A stretch of DNA of 64,000 bases from Armatimonadota bacterium (GCA_036504095.1 DASXVS010000017.1:62001-126000), one strand, 5' to 3'. Positions 55,835 to 64,000 are shown, numbered from the stretch's first letter. Translations and numbers: made by a program. Notes: generated by a model from the letters alone, not told the origin.

Positions 55835-56998
55835 ATGGTACGCATCGTCCTCACCTCGGATAATCACCTCAACGCCTATTACGCCAAGATGGGCCCGGCA
55901 GTGCTGGCGGAGCGCCGCAAGCGCATCCGAGAACGCTGGCGCGAGGCGGTCAACTACGCCCTCAATCACGATTGCCAGCTCTTCCTCCAGGCCGGCGATC
56001 TCTTCGATATGCCGGACCCGCGCACTACGGAACTGGTGGCGGTGGCGCAGGATTTCCGGCGGCTCCACGAAGCCGGCATCCAGGTCTACTGCATAGGCGG
56101 CACGCACGACGTCCACCGGATGAGCACCACGGGCGTGCTGGCCTTGCGCATCTACCACGAGGTCGGCCACGCGCACGTTTTCACGAGCGCCGAAAACCCC
56201 GCGCCGGTCGTGAAGGAAATCGAAGGGGTACGCATCGCCGTCGGCGGCCTCAGCGTGTCACATACCTTCGGCCGCGGCGACGATCCGCTGAAGGACGTCG
56301 TCTACGAGGCGGACGCTGACTTCAAGATCCTGCTCATGCACTACGGCGTGGAGGGCACCATTCATCCGGACGCCACGGAGCCGATCCTGAGCAAGGACTC
56401 CCTCTCGAAGATCGGTGTGGACCTGGTCGGCGTGGGCCACGTGCACGATTTCAACCGGTTCATCCTCGGGAAGACGACGGTCCTCGTCCCCGGCAGTACG
56501 GAGCGCCACACGTTCGGCGAGAAGACCGTGCACCCCGGATTCTACTACCTGGAGGTCGACCGCAAGGGCCTGCAGAAGGTCGAGCACGTGGACATCGTGC
56601 CGCAGCAGATGAAGGAGGAGGTCGTCAAGACCACCGAACTGCCGAACGATGACCCGACTGAAGGGCTGAAGGCCCGCATCCGGGAGGTATCGCACCCGGA
56701 CCAACTGCTGAAGGTGGTGCTTGCCGGCCCCATGTCGGGTGAGTCCTTCCATAAACTCCGCCTGCGCGACGCCTACGCCGTCGGCGCGGACAGCAATTTC
56801 TACTTCGATCTGGATTCGCGTGGCCTTCACGTGTCGGAAGGGCCGCGCCTCGCCCCGGACGACGCGGGCAGCGCCAGCATCAGCCAGCGGCAGGAGATCG
56901 CGGACGTCGCGCACGAATTGATGCGGATCGCGCCGACGGAAGAGGAGAAGGCGCTCTATCAGGAAGCGCGCGACCGCATCCTGGCAACGTATACGTAG
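55835..56998 (+). CDS. SbcD/Mre11-like metallophosphoesterase
   Basis: 387 residues with calcineurin-like phosphoesterase motifs: LTSDNHLNA (a DxH variant as DNH), LQAGDLFDMPD (GDxxD), GTHDVHRM (GNHD variant with Thr), LLMHYG and GVGHVHDFN (GHxH). It resembles DNA-repair exonucleases of the SbcD/Mre11 type in the nuclease half and in length, though no SbcC partner follows. A C-terminal soluble part (about 270-387) is unassigned. The start is ATG 55835, 11 bases after TACAAT, with no clear Shine-Dalgarno. Possible DNA-processing role near the methyltransferase is inference. Confidence 0.82.
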   Translation: MVRIVLTSDNHLNAYYAKMGPAVLAERRKRIRERWREAVNYALNHDCQLFLQAGDLFDMPDPRTTELVAVAQDFRRLHEAGIQVYCIGGTHDVHRMSTTGVLALRIYHEVGHAHVFTSAENPAPVVKEIEGVRIAVGGLSVSHTFGRGDDPLKDVVYEADADFKILLMHYGVEGTIHPDATEPILSKDSLSKIGVDLVGVGHVHDFNRFILGKTTVLVPGSTERHTFGEKTVHPGFYYLEVDRKGLQKVEHVDIVPQQMKEEVVKTTELPNDDPTEGLKARIREVSHPDQLLKVVLAGPMSGESFHKLRLRDAYAVGADSNFYFDLDSRGLHVSEGPRLAPDDAGSASISQRQEIADVAHELMRIAPTEEEKALYQEARDRILATYT

Positions 56999-57044
56999 TG
57001 TCCCGCCGGTTGAGTCCGGCGGTTGCAGCGTGACAGGAGAACCG

Positions 57045-57428
57045 ATGGAAGATTTTGAATTTGAAGCCGACGCGATCTACGCCGACCCCGAAATGGCGGA
57101 CGCGGAGTTCTTCGATTGGGGCGCTCGAAAGACGCTGGTCAATGCGAAGGCGATGGCCGGCGCGGAGCTGACGTTTGCGCTGGTGTGGGTCCTGCCCGGC
57201 CAGGAGGACCCGCTCCACCAGCATCCCAACGCGGAGATGGTGGGCCACGTCGTTGGCGGCGAATGCGAGTTTCAGGTTGGCGACGCGCTTTTCCACCTCA
57301 CCGCGGGCGATACCATCCGTGTCCCACGAGGCGTACCGCATCAGGCCACGTGCACCGGGTGGGAACCGCTGCGGATGATCGTGGCGCAATCGTCCCCAAT
57401 GGTTGAGACGGTTCCGGTAACCGAGTAG
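57045..57428 (+). CDS. Cupin-domain protein
   Basis: 127 residues of a single small beta-barrel cupin. Motif 1 is PLHQHPNAEMVGHVVGGECE (His, His, Glu and His metal ligands) and motif 2 is AGDTIRVPRGVPHQATC (His). It has metal-dependent enzyme or ligand-binding potential; no specific activity can be read. ATG 57045 follows ACAGGAGAACC. It precedes the GH116-like gene by 17 bases with the same strand, so it may sense or modify a sugar product. Confidence 0.82.
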   Translation: MEDFEFEADAIYADPEMADAEFFDWGARKTLVNAKAMAGAELTFALVWVLPGQEDPLHQHPNAEMVGHVVGGECEFQVGDALFHLTAGDTIRVPRGVPHQATCTGWEPLRMIVAQSSPMVETVPVTE

Positions 57429-57445
57429 CGCAGGAGGTGGTAACC

Positions 57446-60397
57446 TTGAAACGCCTTGCCGCTATCACCCTGCTCCTCGGCATCGCGGTGGCCGCGCGCG
57501 CATCCTACGATGCCAATACGGGCTGGATCGTCAATGAACACTGGAATTCCGGCGTGCCGCTGGGCGGCATCGGCGTCGGGAAAGTGGAGATCTACCCGGA
57601 TGGGTGGTTCGGCCGGGCCACAATAAACCACAACTGGGACCGGCCCACCAAAGCCCTCGCGGGCGCCCTCGCGATCGTGTCGGTCACGGATGGCAGGCAG
57701 CGCGTTCAGCGAACCCTGCGAATGGCCGCCGCCGCCAACGCTTACAAAGACCGGATACCCAACGTTTTCAAGGTCTCCTACCGCGGCACATTCCCCTCCG
57801 CTGAACTGATGTTTCGCGATCCCGCCCTGCCCGTGAAGGTGGATCTGCACGCGTGGTCGTCGTTGATTCCGAACAACGCAAAGGACTCCAGCCTGCCGGT
57901 GGCGCATCTGGATTACACGGTCGGTAATCCCACGAGCCGTGCGGTGAAGGTGACATTGGCCCTGGGTTGGCCGAATTACCTGGGCTATGGCGGTCGCCAG
58001 GGCAACGGTGAGTGGGCGAGCCTCGCCGGCAATCACGAGATTCCCGCGGACGCCGGCGCCGCCAGAGGCCTCTTGTTCAAGACGCGGCAGAGCTACAAGA
58101 CGCAGCGCCAGAACGTCGTCGGCGAGTACTTCATGGGCGTCGTCAATCCGGACGAAACGCTCCAGCAGATGCCGACCTTCGACCCCCACGCCTGCCCGAT
58201 TGCCCAGGTGCTTCCCAAACGGATCGTCGTGGCGACCACCTCCAGTGTGCCGGTGGTCGCTGAACCGTGCGGGGCTGTGGCGGTGACCGTTGACCTCAAA
58301 CCCGGCGAAGCGAAGACGGTCCCGTTCATCATCGCCTGGGCGATGCCGACGCACCGCGTTACGCACAGGATTATCGCGGGATACGATCGGCCGGCCCGGG
58401 ACGACACCAATGTCAACCTCATGCTGGACGGCGATCCAGCCACGCGATGGACGACCGCCCGCGCGATGCGTCCCGGCGACGCGGTGGAAATCGATCTGGC
58501 GGAGCCACGCGCCCTGGGGTTCCTGACCCTGGATGCGAAGGCGTCGCCGAACGATTATCCACACGGCTACCGGGTGGAGACCTCCAATGGCGGGGCCTGG
58601 ACACTCGATGCAAGGGCCGGCGCCGCCGCCACAGCGAAATCCGTCAGGGACGGCGTGCTGAAGATCGACCTGCGCGGCATCACGGCGAAGCGCGTCCGCG
58701 TGACCAATACCGGCCTCGATGGATTCTATTACTGGTCGATTCACGAACTGGGCCTGACCGACCTGGACGGCAGACGTGTTCCGCTCACAAACCGAATCGT
58801 CCACGTTTTCCTCAGCAAACCCATCTACAAGGACCAGACCTCGAATCTCGGGCATTACTGGCAGAACTCCTTTCGGAACGTCACCGAGATCGCGTCCTAT
58901 GCCGCCGGCAACGCCGCCCGTCTCTGGCGTGAGACCCGCGAGTGGCAGAAGCTCATTGAGAACTCCAACCTGCCGGTCTGGTTCAAGCGCCAGATGCTCA
59001 ATTCCGCCTTTCCGGCGTTCTCCAATACCGTGTTGACGAAAGACGGGCGGTTTTCCGTTCTCGAAAGCCCGGTCGACATGGGTGGCGCGCTGGGCACGAT
59101 GGACCAGCGCATGGCGGCGCACGCTCTCTGGATCCAGTTCTTCAGCCGGCAGGACCGCAAAGAGCTCGATATGTACGCCCACGCGCAGGGCCTCACGCCG
59201 CAGAACGACGGGCGGATCACCCATTTCGTCGGCAACGTCCACGAGACGCTCGGCGATCCCAACGTCGGCTACGGCGTTACGGACTGGCCGGACCTCAGCG
59301 CCTCGTGGATCATGCAGACGCTGAAGGAATACCGATGGACCGGCGACACGGCGTTCCTCAAGCGCAACCTTCCTCACATCGAGAAAGCCGTCGCCTTTTT
59401 GAAGGCGGCAGACCGCGACGGCGACGGCATCCCGGAAGGCGGCAGCACCTACGACTACGAGCACCTTCCCCCGGGCGCCTTCATCTACACCGCCAGTTGC
59501 ACGCTCGGGGCGCTCCAGGCCGCCATCGCGGCCGAACGCCACGTCGGCAACGCCAGGAAGGCCGCGGCATACGAGAAGCAGTTCAAAGCCGTCCAGGTGG
59601 CGACGATCAAGCGGCTCTGGACCGGCGATCATTTCCGGAAATGGGCGGCGCCGGACGGTCAGAAGGTGGAGAATACGTTCGTTGCCTCCCTCGCGGGCGA
59701 CTGGCTGGCGCAGCTATGCGGATTACCGCGCACGCTTCCGCTCAAGATCGTGAACGCTGAGGTATCAAGCCTGCTGAGCCGCCATCTGTGGGCGTTCCAG
59801 CCTGTTCCACCGATGGAGGTCCAGCCGGACGGCAGCATCTTCAAGAGTACGTGCTTTGTCATCCAGCACCAGGCTTACCTCGGCGACGAAGCGATCTACC
59901 AGGGCTACCCCGACGATGGCATGGAGATGCAGCGTCGCGTCTATGAGATCACCTGGGAGATGAACCGGAGCCCCTGGGACGAATCGCTTATCTACGAGGC
60001 TCCCGGCGGCAAGAAGGGTGGCCTCGTCTGCTATATGACCTGCCCGGCCACCTGGCACACCCTCAACGCGCTCACGGGCGCCTCGCTGGACATACCGAAC
60101 AGGACGCTCTATCTTGCGCCGCACATCCCGAAGGGGATGGGCGAACTCCACCTCCCGGTGTTCTTCCCGACGTTCTGGGGCCGTGTGGACGCCGTGCCGG
60201 AGACCAAGGATCTCACGCTCACCGTTCTAAAGACGTTCGGGGTCACGCCAGACCTCACGACACTCATGGGCGATGTGGACGGCAAGCCGATGACGCTGCG
60301 CCACCCGTTGGCGGTGCGGACCGGCGCCGTATGGAACCTCTCGCCTTGCTGGGCCAAAGTGGTGTCACCGGCCAGGGAAAGCGTGCACGGGAAATGA
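57446..60397 (+). CDS. Secreted GH116-like beta-glycosidase with an inserted discoidin-like domain
   Basis: 983 residues. Signal peptide AITLLLGIAVAARA. The N-terminal domain begins NSGVPLGGIGVGKVEIYPDG, and contains RATINHNWDRP and AHLDYTVGNPTSRAVKVTLA as in GH116 (GBA2/TxGH116). Residues about 308-440 (IIAGYDRPARDDTNVNLMLD to GFYYWSIHELGLTDLD) form an F5/8-type C (discoidin/CBM32-like) domain within it. The catalytic alpha-alpha barrel follows: YRWTGDTAFLKRNLPHIEKA, AADRDGDGIPEGGSTYDYEH with the candidate acid/base Asp, ending in GGLVCYMTCPATWHTLNALT. TTG 57446 has AGGAGG eight bases upstream. It likely hydrolyses beta-glucosides or xylosides outside the cytoplasm. The stop overlaps the next ATG. 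Confidence 0.82.
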   Translation: MKRLAAITLLLGIAVAARASYDANTGWIVNEHWNSGVPLGGIGVGKVEIYPDGWFGRATINHNWDRPTKALAGALAIVSVTDGRQRVQRTLRMAAAANAYKDRIPNVFKVSYRGTFPSAELMFRDPALPVKVDLHAWSSLIPNNAKDSSLPVAHLDYTVGNPTSRAVKVTLALGWPNYLGYGGRQGNGEWASLAGNHEIPADAGAARGLLFKTRQSYKTQRQNVVGEYFMGVVNPDETLQQMPTFDPHACPIAQVLPKRIVVATTSSVPVVAEPCGAVAVTVDLKPGEAKTVPFIIAWAMPTHRVTHRIIAGYDRPARDDTNVNLMLDGDPATRWTTARAMRPGDAVEIDLAEPRALGFLTLDAKASPNDYPHGYRVETSNGGAWTLDARAGAAATAKSVRDGVLKIDLRGITAKRVRVTNTGLDGFYYWSIHELGLTDLDGRRVPLTNRIVHVFLSKPIYKDQTSNLGHYWQNSFRNVTEIASYAAGNAARLWRETREWQKLIENSNLPVWFKRQMLNSAFPAFSNTVLTKDGRFSVLESPVDMGGALGTMDQRMAAHALWIQFFSRQDRKELDMYAHAQGLTPQNDGRITHFVGNVHETLGDPNVGYGVTDWPDLSASWIMQTLKEYRWTGDTAFLKRNLPHIEKAVAFLKAADRDGDGIPEGGSTYDYEHLPPGAFIYTASCTLGALQAAIAAERHVGNARKAAAYEKQFKAVQVATIKRLWTGDHFRKWAAPDGQKVENTFVASLAGDWLAQLCGLPRTLPLKIVNAEVSSLLSRHLWAFQPVPPMEVQPDGSIFKSTCFVIQHQAYLGDEAIYQGYPDDGMEMQRRVYEITWEMNRSPWDESLIYEAPGGKKGGLVCYMTCPATWHTLNALTGASLDIPNRTLYLAPHIPKGMGELHLPVFFPTFWGRVDAVPETKDLTLTVLKTFGVTPDLTTLMGDVDGKPMTLRHPLAVRTGAVWNLSPCWAKVVSPARESVHGK

Positions 60398-61011
60398 CGA
60401 TCCTGTTGGCAACCAGTAATCCGGCGAAACAGCAGGCGCTGCGAACCCTGCTGTGCGGCCTGTCTTTCACCATCGTCACGCCCGCCGAGATCGGATTGGT
60501 CGAACCCGGCGTGAGCGAGGATCGGGCCACGCATCGGGAGAACGCCGAGGACAAGGCGGCGGCCCACGCCCGCGCGGCCGGCATTTTGTCCATTGCCAGC
60601 GACGGCGGGTTGGAAATTCCCGCGTTGGGCGCGCTTTGGGACGGATTGCGGACGCGGCGATTCGCGGGGCCGGCCGATGCGGATCGCATTGCTGCCCTGC
60701 TGGGCATGCTGGATGGTTTACACGGGGAGGCACGCGCCGCGCGGATGCACGAGGCGGTGGCCGTCTCCTCTCCGAGCGGACCGGTGGCGTCGGTCGAACG
60801 CGCCGGACCGTGGGGGAGGCTGGCGGAACAGGCGGACCACAGGGCATCACCGGGGTTCTGGATCCCCGCGCTCTACCTGTATCCACCGCGCTGGCAGTCG
60901 GAATGGGACCTCACGTCGGAAGAACGTGCCGGGCTGAGAACCGCCTGGGATGAAGTGGGCATCGACCTGCGTCCCGCGCTCAGATGTTATCTCAATGGCC
61001 GCGCGTGCTAA
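60394..61011 (+). CDS. RdgB/HAM1-like nucleoside triphosphate pyrophosphatase, divergent
   Basis: 205 residues. The N terminus ILLATSNPAKQQALRTLL corresponds to the ITPase/HAM1 start (ATxNxxKxxE). ATHRENAEDKAAAHARAAGI and SIASDGGLEIPALG correspond to the ENAxxKAxxxA and DDSGLxVxAL blocks. RRFAGPADADR is like the SARYAG strand. It should hydrolyse dITP/XTP to monophosphates. The metal site usually has DDSGL; here it is SDGGL, and a canonical F-G-YDP-motif near the end is not clear. Function may be altered. ATG 60394 overlaps the glycosidase TGA. Followed by a GC hairpin at 61023-61039. Confidence 0.6.
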   Translation: MTILLATSNPAKQQALRTLLCGLSFTIVTPAEIGLVEPGVSEDRATHRENAEDKAAAHARAAGILSIASDGGLEIPALGALWDGLRTRRFAGPADADRIAALLGMLDGLHGEARAARMHEAVAVSSPSGPVASVERAGPWGRLAEQADHRASPGFWIPALYLYPPRWQSEWDLTSEERAGLRTAWDEVGIDLRPALRCYLNGRAC

Positions 61012-61022
61012 CATGGCTCCGT

Positions 61023-61039
61023 AGCCCCGCGCGGGGCTT
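61023..61039 (+). terminator. GC palindrome after the RdgB-like gene
   Basis: AGCCCCGCGCGGGGCTT, a compact stem with a TT end, 12 bases after the stop. Confidence 0.55.
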
Positions 61040-61139
61040 CAAAATGCGCCGCGATGCGGATCGTGGTTCTCGATGCAGCCCGTGGCGATGATTTCGGCGC
61101 GGTATCGGTCTATCCCAACCTTGTTGGAAAGGATACGTT

Positions 61140-61691
61140 ATGCACTCCACTTTCAGGACGGTATCCCTGGCTGCGCTCGCGGCCGTTCTACTGGGCGGCT
61201 GCGGCGGAGGGTCGGTAACCCCTGGGCAGGGCGCCAGCGGAGGTCTCGGAACACCGGGCACCGGAACGGGCAACCCTGACGCCACCCTTGTCTTTCGCCT
61301 GCGCGGATCGTCAATCGGAGATTTTGAGGCGACCGATGTGAAGGCGACGGTCAACGTGCTCGGATTCCAGGTACAGGGCTCCGCTTCGTCTGGACCGGCG
61401 ACAGGCCGCGTTCTCCGCGTCACCACGGTGCGCTTCAACGGGTTGCCGGTCGCCAATCACGATTATGTCGTCGGTGGAACAGACGTAGATGGCGTGGTTA
61501 TGCAGTACAACGAGAAGGACCAGCAGACATCGGTAACCAAGGTCTGGAACGGCTCCTCGGGCACGATCCACGTTTCCCGCGTTTCCAGCGACCACGTGGA
61601 CGCAACGTTCAACGCCACGCTGGATCCGGCGCAGAACGCACAGACGTCGGTGACGGCTTCGGGCGGCGAGATCCACGTCAAGTATCAGTAG
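61140..61691 (+). CDS. Lipoprotein of unknown function
   Basis: 183 residues with a lipoprotein signal (SLAALAAVLLGGCGGG, lipobox LLGGC). A Gly/Thr linker (GQGASGGLGTPGTGTG) leads to a beta-strand-rich domain: LVFRLRGSSIGDFEAT, SGTIHVSRVSSDHVDATFNA, SGGEIHVKYQ. The paired SGTIxV and GGEIxVxY strands also occur in the next gene, so they are paralogues. The fold resembles small beta-barrel lipoproteins (DUF6252-like) but I cannot assign a name. ATG 61140 follows GGAAAGGATACGTT. Confidence 0.65.
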   Translation: MHSTFRTVSLAALAAVLLGGCGGGSVTPGQGASGGLGTPGTGTGNPDATLVFRLRGSSIGDFEATDVKATVNVLGFQVQGSASSGPATGRVLRVTTVRFNGLPVANHDYVVGGTDVDGVVMQYNEKDQQTSVTKVWNGSSGTIHVSRVSSDHVDATFNATLDPAQNAQTSVTASGGEIHVKYQ

Positions 61692-61705
61692 GACCGAGGA
61701 AACCG

Positions 61706-62251
61706 ATGAGGATATTGAGCTATCTGGCGCTCGCCGCGTCTTGTGCGGTGGCGGGGTGCGGTGGTGGAGGGGGCGGCGGCGGAACAACGCCAACGGTTCC
61801 CCTGGGCACCTTCAACGCAACGACCGACCGGACCACGGCCGCGGGCGCTTTTTCCGCCAATGTCTCGGGCGCAAGCGCGGGTGGCACGACGGTGCTGCTC
61901 TACGGCGATGAACGGACCGGGCCGGTGAACGCCTACACGTCCTCGAACCGCCTCACCGTGACCCTCTATGGCCCCGTGAACGCCGGGGCGGCGTATTTCA
62001 TCGCCACCTCCCACGCTGCCGGCACGGCGGTGGCGACGTACCTGGAAACGGCGAACCAGAGCGGCTCTTACGTGACCACCGGGATATGGACCGCAACCAG
62101 CGGAACGATCAACATTGAAGTCGCCAATGGTTCGCACATACAGGGCACATTGACACTCACCACCCGCAACGCCGCAACCGGGGCGGTGATCCACTGGACC
62201 TCCGGCGAGTTCAACGTGGCTTACGAAACGCCGCCGCCACCGCAGGTCTAG
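61706..62251 (+). CDS. Lipoprotein of unknown function, paralogue
   Basis: 181 residues with a signal ending LAASCAVAGC and a long glycine run (GGGGGGGG) after the lipid Cys. The mature domain has FSANVSGASAGGTTVLLYG, SGTINIEVANGSHIQGTLTL and SGEFNVAYE, parallel to its neighbour's strands. It follows the first lipoprotein by 14 bases on the same strand, suggesting an operon of two surface lipoproteins. Function unknown. ATG 61706; AGGACCGAGGAAACCG precedes. Confidence 0.65.
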   Translation: MRILSYLALAASCAVAGCGGGGGGGGTTPTVPLGTFNATTDRTTAAGAFSANVSGASAGGTTVLLYGDERTGPVNAYTSSNRLTVTLYGPVNAGAAYFIATSHAAGTAVATYLETANQSGSYVTTGIWTATSGTINIEVANGSHIQGTLTLTTRNAATGAVIHWTSGEFNVAYETPPPPQV

Positions 62252-62268
62252 TCAGGGACCTGAGTATT

Positions 62269-62298
62269 GAGGCTGGAGGTTCGCGGACCTCCAGCCTC
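62269..62298. terminator. Hairpin between convergent lipoprotein and CFA genes
   Basis: Perfect 12-base arms GAGGCTGGAGGT and ACCTCCAGCCTC around TCGCGG. It lies in the gap 62252-62336 and can stop both strands. Words TTGAGGC and CAAGTCTCAAG nearby repeat the 8612-8678 family. Confidence 0.75.
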
Positions 62299-62336
62299 GA
62301 TTCACAACATCCAAGTCTCAAGCCCTGCGCCTCGCC

Positions 62337-63542
62337 TTAGCCTTGCGAATAGACATCCGCCATGGTCAACGGAACGGCATCCGTAACGCCCTTGGAAACG
62401 AGTATCTGGTGCACTTCGCACGTTCCAACCCGGAACGCGGCGGAGCAGCCCCGCAGATAGAGGCGCCATTTCCGCGCGAACTCATCCCCGAACCGGCCGC
62501 GCACCGTATCGAAATTTGCCTCGTACCTGTCGGACCATCGATCCAGCGTCATCCGATAATGCTCCCGCAGGTTTTCGACGTTTAGAATCCGGAAGCCGTT
62601 CGACACGAGGTGGGTGAGGCTTTCCACCAGCGTGGGGATGTATGTCCCCGGGAAGATGCGCTCCGTGAACCCGTCTTCGCCGGAGCGTGCGGGCGGGTCC
62701 GCCATCGGAGAAGTGATGTGGTGAAGCAGGGCGATGCCGCCCGGTGCCAGAAGGCGCTCCACCGACGCGGCGAATTCGGCGAGGTGCGCCTGGCCAACGT
62801 GCTCAATCATGCCGACGCTCAGGATCTTGTCGAACGTGCGCCCCTCTTTGGCCAGCTCCGAGTAGTTCTGGAGGGCGACGCTCACCCTTCCTTCGAGCCC
62901 CCGTTCCTTGACGAACGCCCGGCTGCCGGCAAGCTGTTCCTCGCTGAGGGTGATGCCGAACGCCGAAGCGCCGCACTTCTCCGCCGCCCGGATGATAGCC
63001 GAGCCCCAGCCGCTGCCGATATCCAGCAGCGTTTCGCCGGGCTTCAGGCGCAGCTTTCTCAGGCACAGGTCGACCTTTCGACGTTGAGCATCTTCCAGTG
63101 AGTCGCCCGGGCCGCTGAAGTAGGCGCAGGAATAGGTCATCGAAGGATCCAGGTACAGTCTGAAGAAGTCATTCCCGAGGTCATAGTGGCTGGCGACGTC
63201 CTTTTTCTGTCTGTCAAGCGACCGCCGCCTCTGGAGCTTGACGGCGGTGTTGATGAACTTGCCCAGCAGGCCTCCGCGGGCAGCGTCCACGTTCAGCATC
63301 GCCGTCGCCACCACATCGGCGACGTCTCCTTCCACTTCTATCCGTCCCTGAATGTAGCCGTCGCTGAAGCCGTTCTCTATCCCTCCCGCGAGAAGGTCCA
63401 GCGCGCCCGCATCCCGGAAATGAATTGTGAACTGGGGCTCGCCCGTGCCGAAGCACTCGGTCACGCCGTCCCAGTACCTGACTTTGAAGCACCCTTCCGT
63501 CACACGGGACAGGGCAGCGTTCAGCACTTGTCTTGGGAGCAT
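62337..63542 (-). CDS. cfa: Cyclopropane-fatty-acyl-phospholipid synthase
   Basis: 401 residues, SAM-dependent methyltransferase that cyclopropanates unsaturated acyl chains of phospholipids. N-terminal lipid-binding domain (about 1-100), then ASHYDLGNDFFRLYLDPSMT, YSCAYFSGPGDSLEDAQ, SAM motif LLDIGSGWGSAIIRAAEKCG, GITLSEEQLAGSRA, MIEHVGQ and GIALLHHI. Near the C terminus are EHYRMTLDRWSDRYEANFD and WRLYLRGCSAAFRVG typical of the family. GGAGGATTGTG precedes the ATG at 63542 (GTG 63545 also possible). The product stabilises membranes under acid, drying or osmotic stress. Confidence 0.93.
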   Translation of the reverse strand: MLPRQVLNAALSRVTEGCFKVRYWDGVTECFGTGEPQFTIHFRDAGALDLLAGGIENGFSDGYIQGRIEVEGDVADVVATAMLNVDAARGGLLGKFINTAVKLQRRRSLDRQKKDVASHYDLGNDFFRLYLDPSMTYSCAYFSGPGDSLEDAQRRKVDLCLRKLRLKPGETLLDIGSGWGSAIIRAAEKCGASAFGITLSEEQLAGSRAFVKERGLEGRVSVALQNYSELAKEGRTFDKILSVGMIEHVGQAHLAEFAASVERLLAPGGIALLHHITSPMADPPARSGEDGFTERIFPGTYIPTLVESLTHLVSNGFRILNVENLREHYRMTLDRWSDRYEANFDTVRGRFGDEFARKWRLYLRGCSAAFRVGTCEVHQILVSKGVTDAVPLTMADVYSQG

Positions 63543-63796
63543 CACAATCCTCCTTCGTATGGTTTGAGAATCCGTGGCGGCTCCCGCCAGCGCCGGGGAT
63601 AAGCTGTTCTACCGGCCGCCGGCAGGCGCGGACACGGAACGTTCGATTGCTCTAAATAATCTTATCACTACCGCCCGCTGGATGTCCCCTCAGCAACCCG
63701 GGCTGGGCCGGTCTGTCGCGTTCAGGGGCGGGGAGACCGATCCACCATACGGCCGGCCTCCCCTTGCGATGCGTACAGCGAGTGCCGGCCGCAGGA
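63543..63796. other. Intergenic region between cfa and the arsenite transporter
   Basis: About 250 bp without a gene. Contains CCGGCCGCCGGCAGGCGCGG near 63611 and an AT-rich stretch around 63655-63675 (AATAATCTTATCACTAC) that could serve as the cfa promoter; no hexamers at proper spacing were seen. Confidence 0.35.
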
Positions 63797-64000
63797 TTAC
63801 GCGCCCGAAGCCCCGTAGATACCCCACCATCGTCGGCGAAGCGCGAGAGACACGTTCACGAGGCCGATCAGCGCCGGCACCTCCACCAGAGGGCCGATCA
63901 CCGCCGCGAACGCCGCGCCGGAGTGGATGCCGAACACAGCAACAGCAACGGCGATGGCCAACTCGAAGTTATTGCTGGCCGCGGTGAACGAGAGTGTCGC
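63797..64000 (-). CDS. ACR3-type arsenite efflux transporter, 3' end only
   Basis: The C-terminal 67 residues of a membrane protein, 5' part beyond the window. [20 protein letters not shown] (Asn-Asn-Phe-Glu is typical of ACR3), then [37 protein letters not shown]. The order and motifs match the last two helices of the ACR3 family of arsenite permeases of the BART superfamily. ACR3 extrudes As(III). Whether arsR or arsC is adjacent cannot be seen. Confidence 0.88.
   Translation of the reverse strand, partial: ATLSFTAASNNFELAIAVAVAVFGIHSGAAFAAVIGPLVEVPALIGLVNVSLALRRRWWGIYGASGA

Noticed and set aside
57341-59632. A 2.3-kb open frame opposite the cupin and GH116-like genes
   Set aside because: Arg/Gly/His-rich shadow without domain motifs; the sense strand is clearly coding.

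Overview
The window is about 64 kb of high-G+C bacterial DNA (roughly 60-65% G+C by eye), densely coded, with many TTG/GTG starts, ATGA start-stop overlaps and ordinary Shine-Dalgarno sites. No rRNA, tRNA, integrase, transposase or CRISPR array was seen. The gene set combines an alternative complex III with a cbb3-type oxidase, HrcA, RNase E/G, an Obg-NadD-LCP-RsfS block, many secreted sugar-active proteins, and lipoproteins with glycine-rich lipoboxes. This fits an aerobic environmental heterotroph with a Gram-negative-type envelope. Armatimonadota is my best guess; it is inferred from gene content only and Planctomycetota or Chloroflexota relatives are not excluded.

Layout. 1-440: end of a secreted STN-like gene with an apparent frameshift. 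699-3148: a DUF1611 protein coupled to an adenine-specific DNA methyltransferase. 3370-8093: two membrane proteins, HypA, HypB and a malic enzyme/phosphotransacetylase-like fusion. 8306-13716: an ABM-like protein, then a leftward sugar cluster (ROK-like kinase, PIG-L deacetylase, GHMP kinase, sialate O-acetylesterase). 13980-18073: two LTxxQ periplasmic proteins, a DUF4432 epimerase-like protein, an HAF-repeat protein and a NAGPA-domain protein. 18231-22583: two ABC sugar permeases separated by a beta-helix/PA14 protein and a four-helix-bundle gene bounded by inverted repeats. 22701-24614: ankyrin protein, MerR-like regulator, small Cys/Met protein. 25161-32734: RNase E/G, L21, L27, Obg, NadD, LCP, RsfS. 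32836-38600: two paralogous zinc-ribbon membrane proteins, HrcA, a BON-like protein, an HD/LexA-peptidase fusion and a ferredoxin. 38760-50833: a second STN-like protein and the respiratory operon. 51086-56998: redoxin, uridine kinase, a second DNA methyltransferase, a HicB/HicA pair between direct repeats, a metallophosphoesterase. 57045-64000: cupin, GH116-like glycosidase, a RdgB-like protein, two lipoproteins, CFA synthase and the 3' end of an ACR3-type arsenite transporter.

How it works together. The leftward operon from 50833 to 39924 should pass electrons from quinol through ActB-C-D-F-A-E to CcoN and a CcoO-cytochrome c fusion. The ROK, GHMP, PIG-L, SASA, DUF4432, NAGPA, beta-helix/PA14, GH116 and permease genes suggest scavenging of decorated polysaccharides.

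Three observations stand out. First, a YhaM-type HD exonuclease is fused to a complete LexA-type self-cleaving peptidase, with a weak LexA-box-like site upstream (36671-38173). Second, a four-helix-bundle gene lies between 39-bp imperfect inverted repeats inside an ABC operon (21282-21782). Third, a HicBA pair lies between near-identical direct repeats that each end in CGCGCTACAAT (55126-55823). Throughout the window, intergenic spaces are filled by several families of degenerate short-word repeats that form hairpins at gene ends, supply stop codons and Shine-Dalgarno sequences, and in one case lie in frame inside a gene.
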